Shown piece by piece: positions 14,855-22,135 of a DNA stretch of 40,396 bases. The notes below the pieces were generated by a model. The model saw only the letters and a program-made list of their open reading frames with translations. It made no database searches and was not told where the DNA came from. The stretch covers positions 1 through 40,396 of the forward strand of contig CACZXF010000042.1 of NCBI GenBank assembly GCA_902785105.1, written 5' to 3'. Made by a program: the position numbers and the translations under genes. Positions within the stretch are counted from its first letter, which is position 1; each line of letters begins with the position of its first letter. This DNA comes from an uncultured Eubacteriales bacterium (lineage in GTDB: Bacteria > Bacillota > Clostridia > Christensenellales > Aristaeellaceae).

Positions 14855-15580
14855 ATGCTGGACGGGTTGAGGCAATTCAACCTGGGTTCGGTGATCTTCC
14901 GGCTGCTGCTGGCGCAGGCGGTGGGCGCGATGATCGGCTACGGACGGGCGCAGAAGAAGGCCAACGCGGGCCTGCGCACCTACATGCTGACCTGCATCGG
15001 CGCGGCGCTGACGATGCTGATTTCGATGTACGAATACGAGATGCTGCAAGGGCCCTGGGCCTTGGCGCAGGAGGTGCAGTCGCTGAAGTTCGACATATCG
15101 CGCTTCTCGGCGCAGATGGGCTCGGGCATCGGTTTCCTGGCCGCCGGCACCATCATCGCGGCGGCCCACCGTCAGGTGTCGGGCCTGACCTCGGCCATCG
15201 GCCTGTTCGCCACGGCCAGCCTGGGCATCGCCTGCGGCGCGGGGTTCTATGAAGTGGTTTTCATGGCGATGATCATCATCGTTTTCACCATGGAGTTCAT
15301 GCAGCCGCTGGAGCTGGCCTTCAAGCGGCGGCTTCGCAACATCACCATCTATGTGGAATTTGATGACGCGAAGGATCTGGAGACCATCACCGAAACCATC
15401 AAAAGCCAGGGCGCACGGCTCTATGATATGGAGATGGAGCGCAGCGAGCGGCAGGACGACAAGCTGCCCTCGGCCATCATGACGCTGAAGCTGGGCAAGG
15501 AGAACGCCTCCCACTCGGCCATACTGTCGTCGGTGGCGGAGCTGCCCTGCGTGAATTCCATCCAGGAACTGATTTCGTAA
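14855..15580 (+). CDS. MgtC/SapB-family membrane protein (first of two)
   Basis: A 241-residue protein. The N-terminal half is the MgtC/SapB membrane domain with four to five helices (AQAVGAMIGYGRAQKKANAG, AGLRTYMLTCIGAALTML, MGSGIGFLAAGTIIA, SGLTSAIGLFATASLGIACG). Residues about 160-241 form a soluble ACT-like domain ending in SVAELPCVNSIQELIS. In the family it relates to magnesium limitation or envelope homeostasis, not direct Mg2+ transport. It is followed 13 nt later by a second family member in the same frame of transcription, so the two are likely co-expressed and perhaps hetero-oligomeric. RBS AAAGGGGG. Confidence 0.9.
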   Translation: MLDGLRQFNLGSVIFRLLLAQAVGAMIGYGRAQKKANAGLRTYMLTCIGAALTMLISMYEYEMLQGPWALAQEVQSLKFDISRFSAQMGSGIGFLAAGTIIAAAHRQVSGLTSAIGLFATASLGIACGAGFYEVVFMAMIIIVFTMEFMQPLELAFKRRLRNITIYVEFDDAKDLETITETIKSQGARLYDMEMERSERQDDKLPSAIMTLKLGKENASHSAILSSVAELPCVNSIQELIS

Positions 15581-15593
15581 AGGAGGCGCGGAC

Positions 15594-16283
15594 ATGCTTG
15601 AGAGTATCAACGCGCTGCGCACCATCAGCTTCGGCACGGTGGCCCTGAGGATGATACTGGCCTTCCTCTGCGGCACCGCCATCGGCTTCGAGCGCTCCTA
15701 CAAGAACCGTCCCGCCGGCTTCCGCACCCACATACTGGTGTGCGTCGGCGCGGCCACGGCCTCCATGACCGGCGTCTATCTCTATCTGAACATGGGCCTG
15801 CCCACGGACATCTCCCGCCTGGGCGCGCAGGTGGTGTCCGGTCTGGGCTTCATCGGCGCGGGCACCATCATCGTCACCCGGAACCGCACCGTCAAGGGCC
15901 TCACCACCGCCGCCGGGCTGTGGGCCTGCGGTGTCATCGGCCTGGCGCTGGGCGCGGGGTTCTATGAGGGCGGCATCGTCGCCACGGCGCTGATCCTGTT
16001 CACCGAGACCATCATCGCCCAGGCCGCCACCCACATCAAGACCACCCCTGAATTTAGAATCACCCTCCACTATCGCCACAAGCCCGCCCTGGACCAGGTG
16101 ATGCGCTACTGCAAGGACCAGCGCGTCGCCATCACCGACCTCCGCGTGATCAGCCGCAGCGACAATGAGCACCCCAATTACGCCGCCGTCCTCAGCCTCC
16201 GCCCCTCCAGGCGCTTGAACCGCGATATGCTGCTGGCGCATATACGGAATGTGCATGGGGTGCAGGAGGTAGAGGAAAGTTAA
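15594..16283 (+). CDS. MgtC/SapB-family membrane protein (second of two)
   Basis: A 229-residue paralogue of the preceding gene, closer to canonical MgtC: FLCGTAIGFERSYKNRPAGF, FRTHILVCVGAA, GLGFIGAGTIIV, VKGLTTAAGLWACGVIGLALG. A C-terminal ACT-like domain (about 150-229) ends in LLAHIRNVHGVQEVEE. The start has AAAGGAGG upstream, and the 13-nt intergenic spacing indicates a two-gene operon. The two proteins differ clearly in sequence, so this is an old duplication. Confidence 0.92.
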   Translation: MLESINALRTISFGTVALRMILAFLCGTAIGFERSYKNRPAGFRTHILVCVGAATASMTGVYLYLNMGLPTDISRLGAQVVSGLGFIGAGTIIVTRNRTVKGLTTAAGLWACGVIGLALGAGFYEGGIVATALILFTETIIAQAATHIKTTPEFRITLHYRHKPALDQVMRYCKDQRVAITDLRVISRSDNEHPNYAAVLSLRPSRRLNRDMLLAHIRNVHGVQEVEES

Positions 16284-16284
16284 T

Positions 16285-16351
16285 TGGAGAATGGACAATG
16301 ATCGGTTTGTCCGCAAACAGCGGTGCTATTCATTTTCCATTTTCCATTCTT
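16285..16351. repeat. Heptamer-arm inverted repeat, AATGGAN dialect
   Basis: AATTGGAGAATGGACAATG (about 16283-16301) and CATTTTCCATTTTCCATTC (about 16331-16349) form an imperfect inverted repeat of 7-nt units directly after the second MgtC-like gene. It may act as a 3'-end hairpin. Confidence 0.65.
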
Positions 16352-16367
16352 ACGCCGCCTCGCGTGC

Positions 16368-16396
16368 TTGCGCCGGGCGGCGTTTCGTTGTATAAT
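16368..16396 (+). promoter_or_regulatory. Promoter of the DegV gene
   Basis: TTGCGC (16368-16373), 17-nt spacer, TATAAT (16391-16396), 37 nt before the chosen ATG. Confidence 0.7.
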
Positions 16397-16433
16397 ATAT
16401 CCAGAGGGAAAACGGAACGGAAGGGACAGAACA

Positions 16434-17312
16434 ATGGAACAGAGCTATGTATTTATGACCGACTCGGACAGCGACCTGCTGTATTCCATCGCCGACGAGC
16501 GCAGGATTCCCGTGGTGCGGATGCCCTACACGCTGGACGGCGAAGAGTATCTGGACGACAACGGCCGCACGGGCGTCGAGCGCCGCTTCTTCCGCCGTAT
16601 GCGGGAGGGCGCGACCCCCAGCACCTCGCTGCTGCCCACGGAAGCCTATATCGAATATTTTGAGCCCATACTGAAACAGCGGGATCTGCTTTTCATCGCC
16701 TTCTCCTCCCAGATGAGCGCCACCCTCGAAAACGCCCGGGAGGCGCGGCTCCAGCTTCTGGAAAAGTATCCGGGCCGCAAGTTCACCATCGTGGACACGC
16801 TGAGCATCTCCGGCCCCATGACGCTGCTGGTGCTGGGCGCCCATGACCTGTACCTCCAGGGCAAGTCCATGGACGAGGTGGCCCAGTGGGTGATGGACAA
16901 CCGGATGCGCGCCCAAACCTGGATGACCGTGGGCGACCTGAAATACCTGGCCCGGGGCGGCCGCATCTCCCCCACCAGCGCCGTGTTCGGCACCATGCTG
17001 GACATCAAGCCCATCATCTGCCTGGGCAGGGGCGGCAAGATGGACGCCGTGGACAAGGTGCGCGGACGCCGCCGCACGCTGAAGGCCATCGTGGAGCGCA
17101 CCGCCGAAAACATCGAGCATCCCGAAAACCAGACCCTCATCATACTCCACGGCGACGTCCCTGAGGACGCCGAGGAGCTGGCCGGCATGCTCCGGGAGCG
17201 CATCCCCAACCTGCGCGACATCCGCATACAGATCGTCGGCCCCGTCATCGGCTCCCACTGCGGCCCCGGCACCCTGGCCAGCGTGTTCATGGGCAAGGAG
17301 CGGGCCTATTGA
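16434..17312 (+). CDS. DegV-family fatty acid-binding protein
   Basis: A 292-residue protein. DegV/FakB proteins bind a fatty acid and present it to the kinase FakA for phospholipid synthesis or exogenous lipid use. Visible family marks are the N-terminal FMTDSDSDL, the STSLLPTEAYIEYFEP region, IAFSSQMSATLENA in the ligand-binding fold, VDTLSISGPMTLLV, LKYLARGGRIS and the C-terminal GPVIGSHCGPGTLA. The start at 16434 follows AAGGGACAGAACA and sits after a good promoter; a longer in-frame reading would include promoter DNA. No FakA gene is in the window. Confidence 0.93.
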   Translation: MEQSYVFMTDSDSDLLYSIADERRIPVVRMPYTLDGEEYLDDNGRTGVERRFFRRMREGATPSTSLLPTEAYIEYFEPILKQRDLLFIAFSSQMSATLENAREARLQLLEKYPGRKFTIVDTLSISGPMTLLVLGAHDLYLQGKSMDEVAQWVMDNRMRAQTWMTVGDLKYLARGGRISPTSAVFGTMLDIKPIICLGRGGKMDAVDKVRGRRRTLKAIVERTAENIEHPENQTLIILHGDVPEDAEELAGMLRERIPNLRDIRIQIVGPVIGSHCGPGTLASVFMGKERAY

Positions 17313-17335
17313 CGGTGAACAGGTCCGCTGTGAGG

Positions 17336-17519
17336 TATAAATTGGAATTTGTAGGGGAGTCAAACCAACCTTGTAGGGGCGCCGTTTCGGCGCCCGCCCC
17401 TAACGAAACGCATCGTCCTACCCGGCGGGCGGTGGGACCGCTCCCAGCGGCCCCTACAGGAGAGGCGGTATTTCCCTGATAAATCCCCGTTTATCGAAAG
17501 GGCTGAACAGTTACCTCAA
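17336..17519 (+). repeat. GC-rich arm/core repeat, extended form with altered second hairpin
   Basis: The left arm (AAATTGGAATTTGTAGGGGA) and first hairpin are canonical. The second hairpin is changed to GGGCGGTGGGACCGCTCCCAGCGGCCCC. Right arm CCCTGATAAATCCCCG, then TTTATCGAAAGGGCTGAACA and TTACCTCAA, the outer extension shared with the copy at 12478. Confidence 0.9.
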
Positions 17520-17529
17520 AAAACAGAAT

Positions 17530-17573
17530 AAACGGCTCCCCTTGCCGCGTATGACGGGCAAGGGGAGCCGTTT
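17530..17573 (-). terminator. Terminator of the secreted peptidoglycan-binding protein gene
   Basis: A perfect 17-bp stem, AAACGGCTCCCCTTGCC (17530-17546) with its complement (17557-17573), and a 10-nt loop. On the minus strand it is followed by ATTCTGTTTTTT. Confidence 0.9.
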
Positions 17574-17601
17574 CGGTCATATTTCAAACCGCCTGTCGGG
17601 A

Positions 17602-18933
17602 TCAGCGGATCCGGGCGTAGACTGTTTGATTGGTGCTGTGCTTTTTCCCGTCCGCCGTGGTGAAGGAATTCAGGGTGACGCGGGCATAGACGCCGTTATC
17701 CATCCAGGTGACGGTCTGCATGGAGCCGTCGCCAAATTCCACCTGCGCGCCGTTGAGCAGCAAGTACTGCCGCGTGGTGTCCAGGCCGGACATCAGATTG
17801 GTACCCGTGGTGACGGTGGTGTAATACGACTTGCGCTTTGTGTCGCGGTTGCCGTAGAAATCGCCAATCGCGCCCTTGGATTCGTTGCACTGATAGATAT
17901 TGTATCCGATTTCCGTGATGGTCTGGCGGCCCATGTTTTTGATCTTGATGCCCATTAAGCCGGTCTCGGCCTCATAGGTCGCACCCAGCAGTATGATGTC
18001 GCTGTCCGATTCGGCGACAAAGCTTCTGGAATTGCCCTGGAGATACTTCAGCGTCTGTGCGTCCACCACGCCGGTCTGGGGGAGTCCGGCATCCGCCTGA
18101 ACGGTCTTGACCGCCCTCTCCGTGTTATTGCCGAACACGCCGTCGGCCTTGTCCTTCAGATAGTTGTGGGCGATCAACAGCGACTGGAGCTTGTTCACCT
18201 CGTCGCTCTTGTCCCCGCGCTTCAGCTCACCCAGGTTCAGTTCGGGCAGCTCCAGCTCAAAGGCTTCGTTGGCGGCAAGGCCCTTGACGATGGCGTTCAT
18301 GGCCTCCGCGCAGTCAGCCTCGGTCGTCGAGCCACAGATAAAGAGCGCCTGCGTGGGATATTTGCAGATCACGCCTATGCCCATATAGTCGCCGCCAAGA
18401 TCAATGATATCCTTGTTGTACTTCTGCGCGTCCAGCGTCAGGCAGATGATCCCGTTGGGCGTGCTCTGACGGGTATAATTGGGATTCAGTTGATATTGCT
18501 CCGACAGGGCGTTCATGATCATGCCCATTAAGCTCTCCAGTGTCACATCATCAATGGAGCTTGAGGATTCGTCCAGCCATTGCGCTTCGGCAAGGATCGC
18601 GAAGGTTTCATTATTGTATACATAGGCGGCACTGCCCTCCAGGCCCTCCGCCGGTCCCATGTATTCCCACTCGTCCGGCAGGACCACGCTGATCGCGCCG
18701 CTTTCCCAGGTGTTCAATGCGCCTGCGTCCTCAACCGCCGCGCCGACCGCTTCCGCCGGGGCTTCTACTTCCGCCGGGGCCTCCGCTTCCGCCGGGGCCT
18801 CCGCTTCCGCCGGGGCCTCCGTTACGGCGGGCGCTCCCCACACGACGACCGGGATGTCCTCCGCCAGTCCGCCGGCCAGTGTGCTCAGAACCATCAGACA
18901 CGCAATGATCAGGGCAACTATTCTGTACTTCAT
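17602..18933 (-). CDS. Secreted protein with peptidoglycan-binding domain
   Basis: A 443-residue exported protein. It has a signal peptide (1-24, cleavage near GGLAED), an Ala/Glu/Pro low-complexity spacer with repeated AEAPAE (38-62), a domain of unknown type (about 72-228), a PG_binding_1 domain (about 238-299, RGDKSDEVNKLQSLL and ADGVFGNNT) and a beta-rich C-terminal domain (about 310-443) that I do not recognise. It likely attaches to the cell wall. The AEAPAE spacer is encoded by near-identical codons and may vary in copy number. It has its own promoter, a 165-nt leader and a strong terminator. Confidence 0.82.
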   Translation of the reverse strand: MKYRIVALIIACLMVLSTLAGGLAEDIPVVVWGAPAVTEAPAEAEAPAEAEAPAEVEAPAEAVGAAVEDAGALNTWESGAISVVLPDEWEYMGPAEGLEGSAAYVYNNETFAILAEAQWLDESSSSIDDVTLESLMGMIMNALSEQYQLNPNYTRQSTPNGIICLTLDAQKYNKDIIDLGGDYMGIGVICKYPTQALFICGSTTEADCAEAMNAIVKGLAANEAFELELPELNLGELKRGDKSDEVNKLQSLLIAHNYLKDKADGVFGNNTERAVKTVQADAGLPQTGVVDAQTLKYLQGNSRSFVAESDSDIILLGATYEAETGLMGIKIKNMGRQTITEIGYNIYQCNESKGAIGDFYGNRDTKRKSYYTTVTTGTNLMSGLDTTRQYLLLNGAQVEFGDGSMQTVTWMDNGVYARVTLNSFTTADGKKHSTNQTVYARIR

Positions 18934-19037
18934 GCTTATTCCTCCATATCCTTCTCTTAGATGTGCTCAAATAGACAGATCTCCTGGGAAAAATGGATGG
19001 TCCGCTTCACCTCCCTGCGCCAATGACCCGGAAACGA

Positions 19038-19051
19038 CACAAAATTTTGTG
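19038..19051. promoter_or_regulatory. 14-bp palindrome in the leader of the secreted protein gene
   Basis: CACAAAATTTTGTG is a perfect palindrome about 105 nt upstream of the start codon and about 50 nt downstream of the -10 box. It could be an operator for an unknown regulator. No family assignment. Confidence 0.35.
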
Positions 19052-19101
19052 GCGATTTGATGGCTTTCATCTGAATTTTTCATTAAATTTCCATGTTAAA
19101 A

Positions 19102-19130
19102 AGTATAACACAAACAAGGGAAAATGTCTA
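19102..19130 (-). promoter_or_regulatory. Promoter of the secreted peptidoglycan-binding protein gene
   Basis: Minus strand TAGACA (19125-19130), 17-nt spacer, TATACT (19102-19107), in an AT-rich stretch unlike the surrounding DNA. Confidence 0.7.
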
Positions 19131-19261
19131 TAAAAATCATTAAAATTGTGTGGGCTATAAATTCTGTCTCATAAGCCAATGACGGGAGCAGTTTTCTTCA
19201 CAATTATATTAATTTAATATTAAATCCCATAAAACATATGGTGAATTATAAGTCAGTATGA

Positions 19262-19267
19262 TATACT
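19262..19267 (+). promoter_or_regulatory. Likely -10 box of the diguanylate cyclase gene
   Basis: TATACT in an AT-rich region. The -35 position 17 nt upstream (TGGTGA) is poor. The predicted start at about 19273 coincides with the first base of the structured leader candidate. Confidence 0.5.
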
Positions 19268-19272
19268 TATAA

Positions 19273-19391
19273 GAACCGGGTTAACGCGGCTTACGTCGTT
19301 TGCCCATTTCAGAGACGAAGGGGAGGCTTTCGCTCCATCAATATACGGTGATTTGTCGGGGCGAAAGGCATTTTCCATAATCCACCGGTTC
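19273..19391 (+). ncRNA. Candidate structured leader RNA upstream of the diguanylate cyclase
   Basis: GAACCGG (19273-19279) pairs with CCGGTTC (19385-19391) as a closing stem. Inside are a hairpin TCGTTT/AGACGA (19296-19301 with 19313-19318) and a longer one, CTTTCGCTCC (19327-19336) with GGGGCGAAAG (19358-19367). The latter is extended by ATCA/TGAT (337-340 with 349-352) around an 8-nt loop. An alternative local hairpin GGAG/CTCC (19322-19336) competes with the long stem. The layout, a three-way junction starting at the predicted transcript start and 53 nt before the start codon, resembles a riboswitch. I could not match it to the c-di-GMP-I or -II consensus. The fold was made by eye. Confidence 0.45.
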
Positions 19392-19444
19392 AACATGACC
19401 CAGTTTATCCGGCAGACCAAATAACAAAAAAGGCAGGCCATGCC

Positions 19445-20521
19445 ATGGGCTTTTTCATTGATTTTTTAAAGCAGAAGACGCCGAAGCCGGGGCGGGAGAT
19501 GCCGGGATACTATCAGCGGGCGCTGGTGGTGACCCAGGCGTTCATGATCGCCTATTTTCTGGTGTGCTATTTTCTGTTTCGATGGAAGACGGGGCAGTGG
19601 ATCGCCATGCCGCTGTTCATGCTGGCGGCGTCGCTGGTGAGCCTGGCCTCCATCGGGAAGGTGAATGTTCGGCTGTGTGTCTGGAGCTACGCGGCCATCA
19701 CGCTGTTCTGGGTGGGCTGGTATACCCATAATTTTGACTGGGGCTTCGGGGCTCAGCACTTTCTGATACCGCTTTTGATGCTGTGCTTCTTCAACGTCTA
19801 CGGTCCGCCCTGGGCAAAGCTGCTGACGCTGGTGGGCATCATCGGCTACCGCATCGGGCTCTACACCTGGTCCCTGAGCCACGCCCCGGTCTATCCCATG
19901 AGCGGGCCGGACGGCGTGATCTTCCAGATGACCAACAGTCTGACCATGTTCTTCATGATCGCCTGTCAGTTCATACTGTTCAGCTCCAGCATACAGGCCA
20001 CCGAGCGCAAGCTGCGGCTGGACAACCAGGAGCTCAGCAGGGAGGCCGGCACCGACCCGCTGACCCAGCTCCCCAACCGCCGCGCCATGCTGGACACCAT
20101 GGACAATTTCATGAAGAACGCCCCCAACGAGCGGTTCAGCGTGGCCATCGCAGACATCGACTTCTTCAAAAAGGTCAACGACACCTACGGCCACAACTGC
20201 GGCGACTACACGCTGAAATCGCTGGCCGACCTGTTCCGGGAAAGATCCGGGGAGGTCTACGCCGTCTGTCGCTGGGGCGGCGAGGAGTTCTGCTTCTTCC
20301 TTCCCGATAAAAACCTGGACGAGGCCGCCGCCGTGATGTTCGACCTCTGCTCTGCCGTCAAAAAAATGCCCCTGGAATTCGGGGATAACAAATTCAATAT
20401 CACCATCACCATCGGCGTGGAGGAATACGATTACATGTCCCCCATGGAGGAGATCCTCGAACGCGCCGACCAGAAGCTCTACCGCGGCAAGATCGGCGGG
20501 CGGAACCAGGTGGTGATGTAG
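19445..20521 (+). CDS. Membrane diguanylate cyclase (GGDEF protein)
   Basis: A 358-residue protein with about six transmembrane helices (about 28-185, a 7TM-like sensor module with several aromatic residues), a short coiled linker (about 188-200) and a GGDEF domain (about 200-358). The active-site loop is GGEEF (278-282), with DIDFFKKVNDTYGHNCGD for Mg/GTP binding, so it should make c-di-GMP from two GTP. The RxxD inhibitory site expected five residues before GGEEF is absent (GEVY in its place), so product feedback is unlikely. The ribosome site is weak (AAGGCAGG) and overlaps a GGCA/TGCC hairpin. The 510-nt region upstream is AT-rich and holds a candidate structured RNA. Confidence 0.92.
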   Translation: MGFFIDFLKQKTPKPGREMPGYYQRALVVTQAFMIAYFLVCYFLFRWKTGQWIAMPLFMLAASLVSLASIGKVNVRLCVWSYAAITLFWVGWYTHNFDWGFGAQHFLIPLLMLCFFNVYGPPWAKLLTLVGIIGYRIGLYTWSLSHAPVYPMSGPDGVIFQMTNSLTMFFMIACQFILFSSSIQATERKLRLDNQELSREAGTDPLTQLPNRRAMLDTMDNFMKNAPNERFSVAIADIDFFKKVNDTYGHNCGDYTLKSLADLFRERSGEVYAVCRWGGEEFCFFLPDKNLDEAAAVMFDLCSAVKKMPLEFGDNKFNITITIGVEEYDYMSPMEEILERADQKLYRGKIGGRNQVVM

Positions 20522-20530
20522 AAAAACAGA

Positions 20531-20581
20531 AAAACGGGCAACGGAAGATGTGTGTGCTGCACAGCTTCCGCTGCCCGTTTT
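20531..20581. terminator. Bidirectional terminator between convergent genes
   Basis: AAAACGGGCAACGGAAG (20531-20547) pairs with CTTCCGCTGCCCGTTTT (20565-20581) with one mismatch. A-rich and T-rich flanks give U-tracts in both directions. It serves the cyclase (+) and the nucleotidyltransferase (-). TCAATTN heptamers follow at 20581-20594. Confidence 0.88.
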
Positions 20582-20596
20582 CAATTTTCAATTCTA

Positions 20597-21511
20597 CTAT
20601 AAATCTCCGTACAGCTCCGCCCTGTACACGCCCTTTTCGATCAGCGCGCCGATGCTCTGGGCCACGGCGGCGCGGTCCTCGGCGTAGGTGACGCCGTACC
20701 ACACATCCGGGGTGGGCAGCACCTTCACGGAGAGTTTGCCCTCCTTGAGCAGCCGGTCGATCAGCACCGGCAGCAGGTATTCCGCCTTCATGGGGTTGGC
20801 GGGCACGGACTCCGCGAAGAAGCGCGCGAAGTTCTCCGTCAGCGTGTCCATGAACGATGCCGAAGGGAAGCCCCACATGTTCATGGAGACATAGCCGTCG
20901 CCATCCACCGGCTGGCCGTTCACCGACGCGCCGCCGGGGATCTTCACGATGTCGCGGGTCTCTACCACCTCCGTCAGATTGCCGTCCCCGTCCACCTGGC
21001 ATATCCCACGGGTAACGCCGCCGTTTTCGGAGAGGGTGTTTTTGAGAATAAAGCCCGCCATGCACAGCGCGTTGTCGGCATGGCCTTCCACGAGGTAGTC
21101 GTGGATGGACTTGAAGGCGTGCTTGCCGTAGTAGTCGTCGGCGTTGATCACCGCGAAGGGGCCGTCCACCAGCGTCTTCGCCGCCAGCACCGCCTGGCCC
21201 GTGCCCCAGGGCTTGGTTCGGCCCTCCGGCAGCGCGCCGGGGATGTCCTGAAGCGCCTGGAAGGCATAGGCCACCTGCACGCCCAGCTTCGCGCAGACCG
21301 CCTCCACCCGGCTGCCGATGACCTCGACGAAGTCTTTCTCGATGTCCCGCCGGATGATGAATACGATCTTATCGAAGCCCGCCTCGATAGCGTCGTGTAT
21401 CGAAAAATCCATGATGATGTGGCCGAAATCGTCCACCGCCGCCAGCTGCTTGATGCCGCCGCCAAAGCGACTCCCAATGCCTGCGGCCATGATCAAAAGC
21501 GTCGTGACCAA
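20597..21511 (-). CDS. Sugar-phosphate nucleotidyltransferase
   Basis: About 304 residues. The N-terminal MAAGIGSRFGGGIKQL motif is the NTP_transferase signature loop that binds the nucleotide. WGTGQAVLAAK and INADDYYG supply the base and Mg2+ contacts, and the rest is a Rossmann-like fold with a beta C-terminus (WGFPSASFMDTL). Such enzymes make NDP-sugars for cell-surface polymers; the sugar is unknown. The TTG start at 21511 has GGAGG exactly 8 nt upstream and gives an N-terminus that aligns with relatives. The ATG at 21517 has only a 2-nt spacing, and another ATG lies at 21538. It converges with the cyclase gene. Confidence 0.88.
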   Translation of the reverse strand: MVTTLLIMAAGIGSRFGGGIKQLAAVDDFGHIIMDFSIHDAIEAGFDKIVFIIRRDIEKDFVEVIGSRVEAVCAKLGVQVAYAFQALQDIPGALPEGRTKPWGTGQAVLAAKTLVDGPFAVINADDYYGKHAFKSIHDYLVEGHADNALCMAGFILKNTLSENGGVTRGICQVDGDGNLTEVVETRDIVKIPGGASVNGQPVDGDGYVSMNMWGFPSASFMDTLTENFARFFAESVPANPMKAEYLLPVLIDRLLKEGKLSVKVLPTPDVWYGVTYAEDRAAVAQSIGALIEKGVYRAELYGDL

Positions 21512-21585
21512 TGTCATTTCCTCCGTTTTTTGCATCACATTAAGTGCACATTGAATATAAGGGTGAATTTTATGTTAACACTCAT

Positions 21586-21614
21586 ATTATACGCCTTATC
21601 GGGGGAAAAAGCAA
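21586..21614 (-). promoter_or_regulatory. Promoter of the nucleotidyltransferase gene
   Basis: Minus strand TTGCTT (21609-21614), 17-nt spacer, TATAAT (21586-21591). Confidence 0.75.
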
Positions 21615-21715
21615 GCCTATTGGTTCAATTATTACAGCTGAAAGCTCCAAAAAAGGGGTTTATCGGGCTGCAAACCGTGCCCGTCAAGTTTCAATTCTAA
21701 ATTTTCAATACCCCA

Positions 21716-21744
21716 TTGCCAACGGACGTAAAATCATGTATAAT
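21716..21744 (+). promoter_or_regulatory. Rubredoxin promoter
   Basis: TTGCCA (21716-21721), 17-nt spacer, TATAAT (21739-21744), 33 nt before the start codon. Confidence 0.8.
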
Positions 21745-21777
21745 ACCTTTACAAATAAAAATATGGAGGGTTTGAAC

Positions 21778-21936
21778 ATGGCAAAATTCGTATGTGACGC
21801 CTGCGGCTGGGAATATGACGAGGAGCTCGGCAGCCCCGAGAACGGCATCGCCCCCGGCACCAAGTTCGCCGATCTGCCCGATGATTTCGAATGTCCCCTC
21901 TGCGGCGTCGGCAAGGACATGTTCTCCGAAGCATAA
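21778..21936 (+). CDS. Rubredoxin
   Basis: A 52-residue one-iron redox protein with the two rubredoxin knuckles CDACGW and [11 protein letters not shown] that hold Fe(Cys)4. The length is typical, and the middle [18 protein letters not shown] is the usual connecting sequence. It transfers single electrons in anaerobes, often to oxygen- or peroxide-reducing enzymes; no partner gene is next to it. The start follows TATGGAGGGTTTGAAC. It is a monocistronic unit with its own promoter and terminator. Confidence 0.97.
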   Translation: MAKFVCDACGWEYDEELGSPENGIAPGTKFADLPDDFECPLCGVGKDMFSEA

Positions 21937-21950
21937 GTGACCACACAAAG

Positions 21951-21985
21951 ACAGCTCCGGGCCAATGGGCCTGGGGCTGTTTTTG
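21951..21985 (+). terminator. Rubredoxin terminator
   Basis: ACAGCTCCGGGCC (21951-21963) pairs with GGCCTGGGGCTGT (21968-21980) including two G-T pairs, and a T5 run follows, 14 nt after the stop codon. Confidence 0.9.
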
Positions 21986-21998
21986 TGTGAAGGTATGT

Positions 21999-22128
21999 TG
22001 ATAAACGGGGATTTATCGGGGAGATGCCTACTCTCCTGTAGGGGCGGCGTTGCGCCGCCCGCCGGGTATGACGATGCGTTTCGTTAGGGGCGGGCGCCGA
22101 AACGGCCTCGACAAATTCCAATTTGTCA
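21999..22128 (-). repeat. GC-rich arm/core repeat with deletion in the first hairpin
   Basis: Reverse orientation: TGATAAACGGGGATTTATCG arm, second hairpin GGGCGGCG-TTG-CGCCGCCC, then GGGCGCCGAAACGG followed at once by the CTCGACAAATTCCAATTTGTC arm. Half of the first hairpin and the adjacent conserved stretch are missing. It lies between convergent rubredoxin and argS. Confidence 0.9.
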
Positions 22129-22135
22129 GTCTTTT

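Noticed and set aside
19273-19391. Assignment of the cyclase leader as a c-di-GMP-I (GEMM) riboswitch
   Set aside because: The GEMM core sequences and the GNRA tetraloop-receptor arrangement could not be found; only the general position fits. Kept as an unassigned structured RNA.
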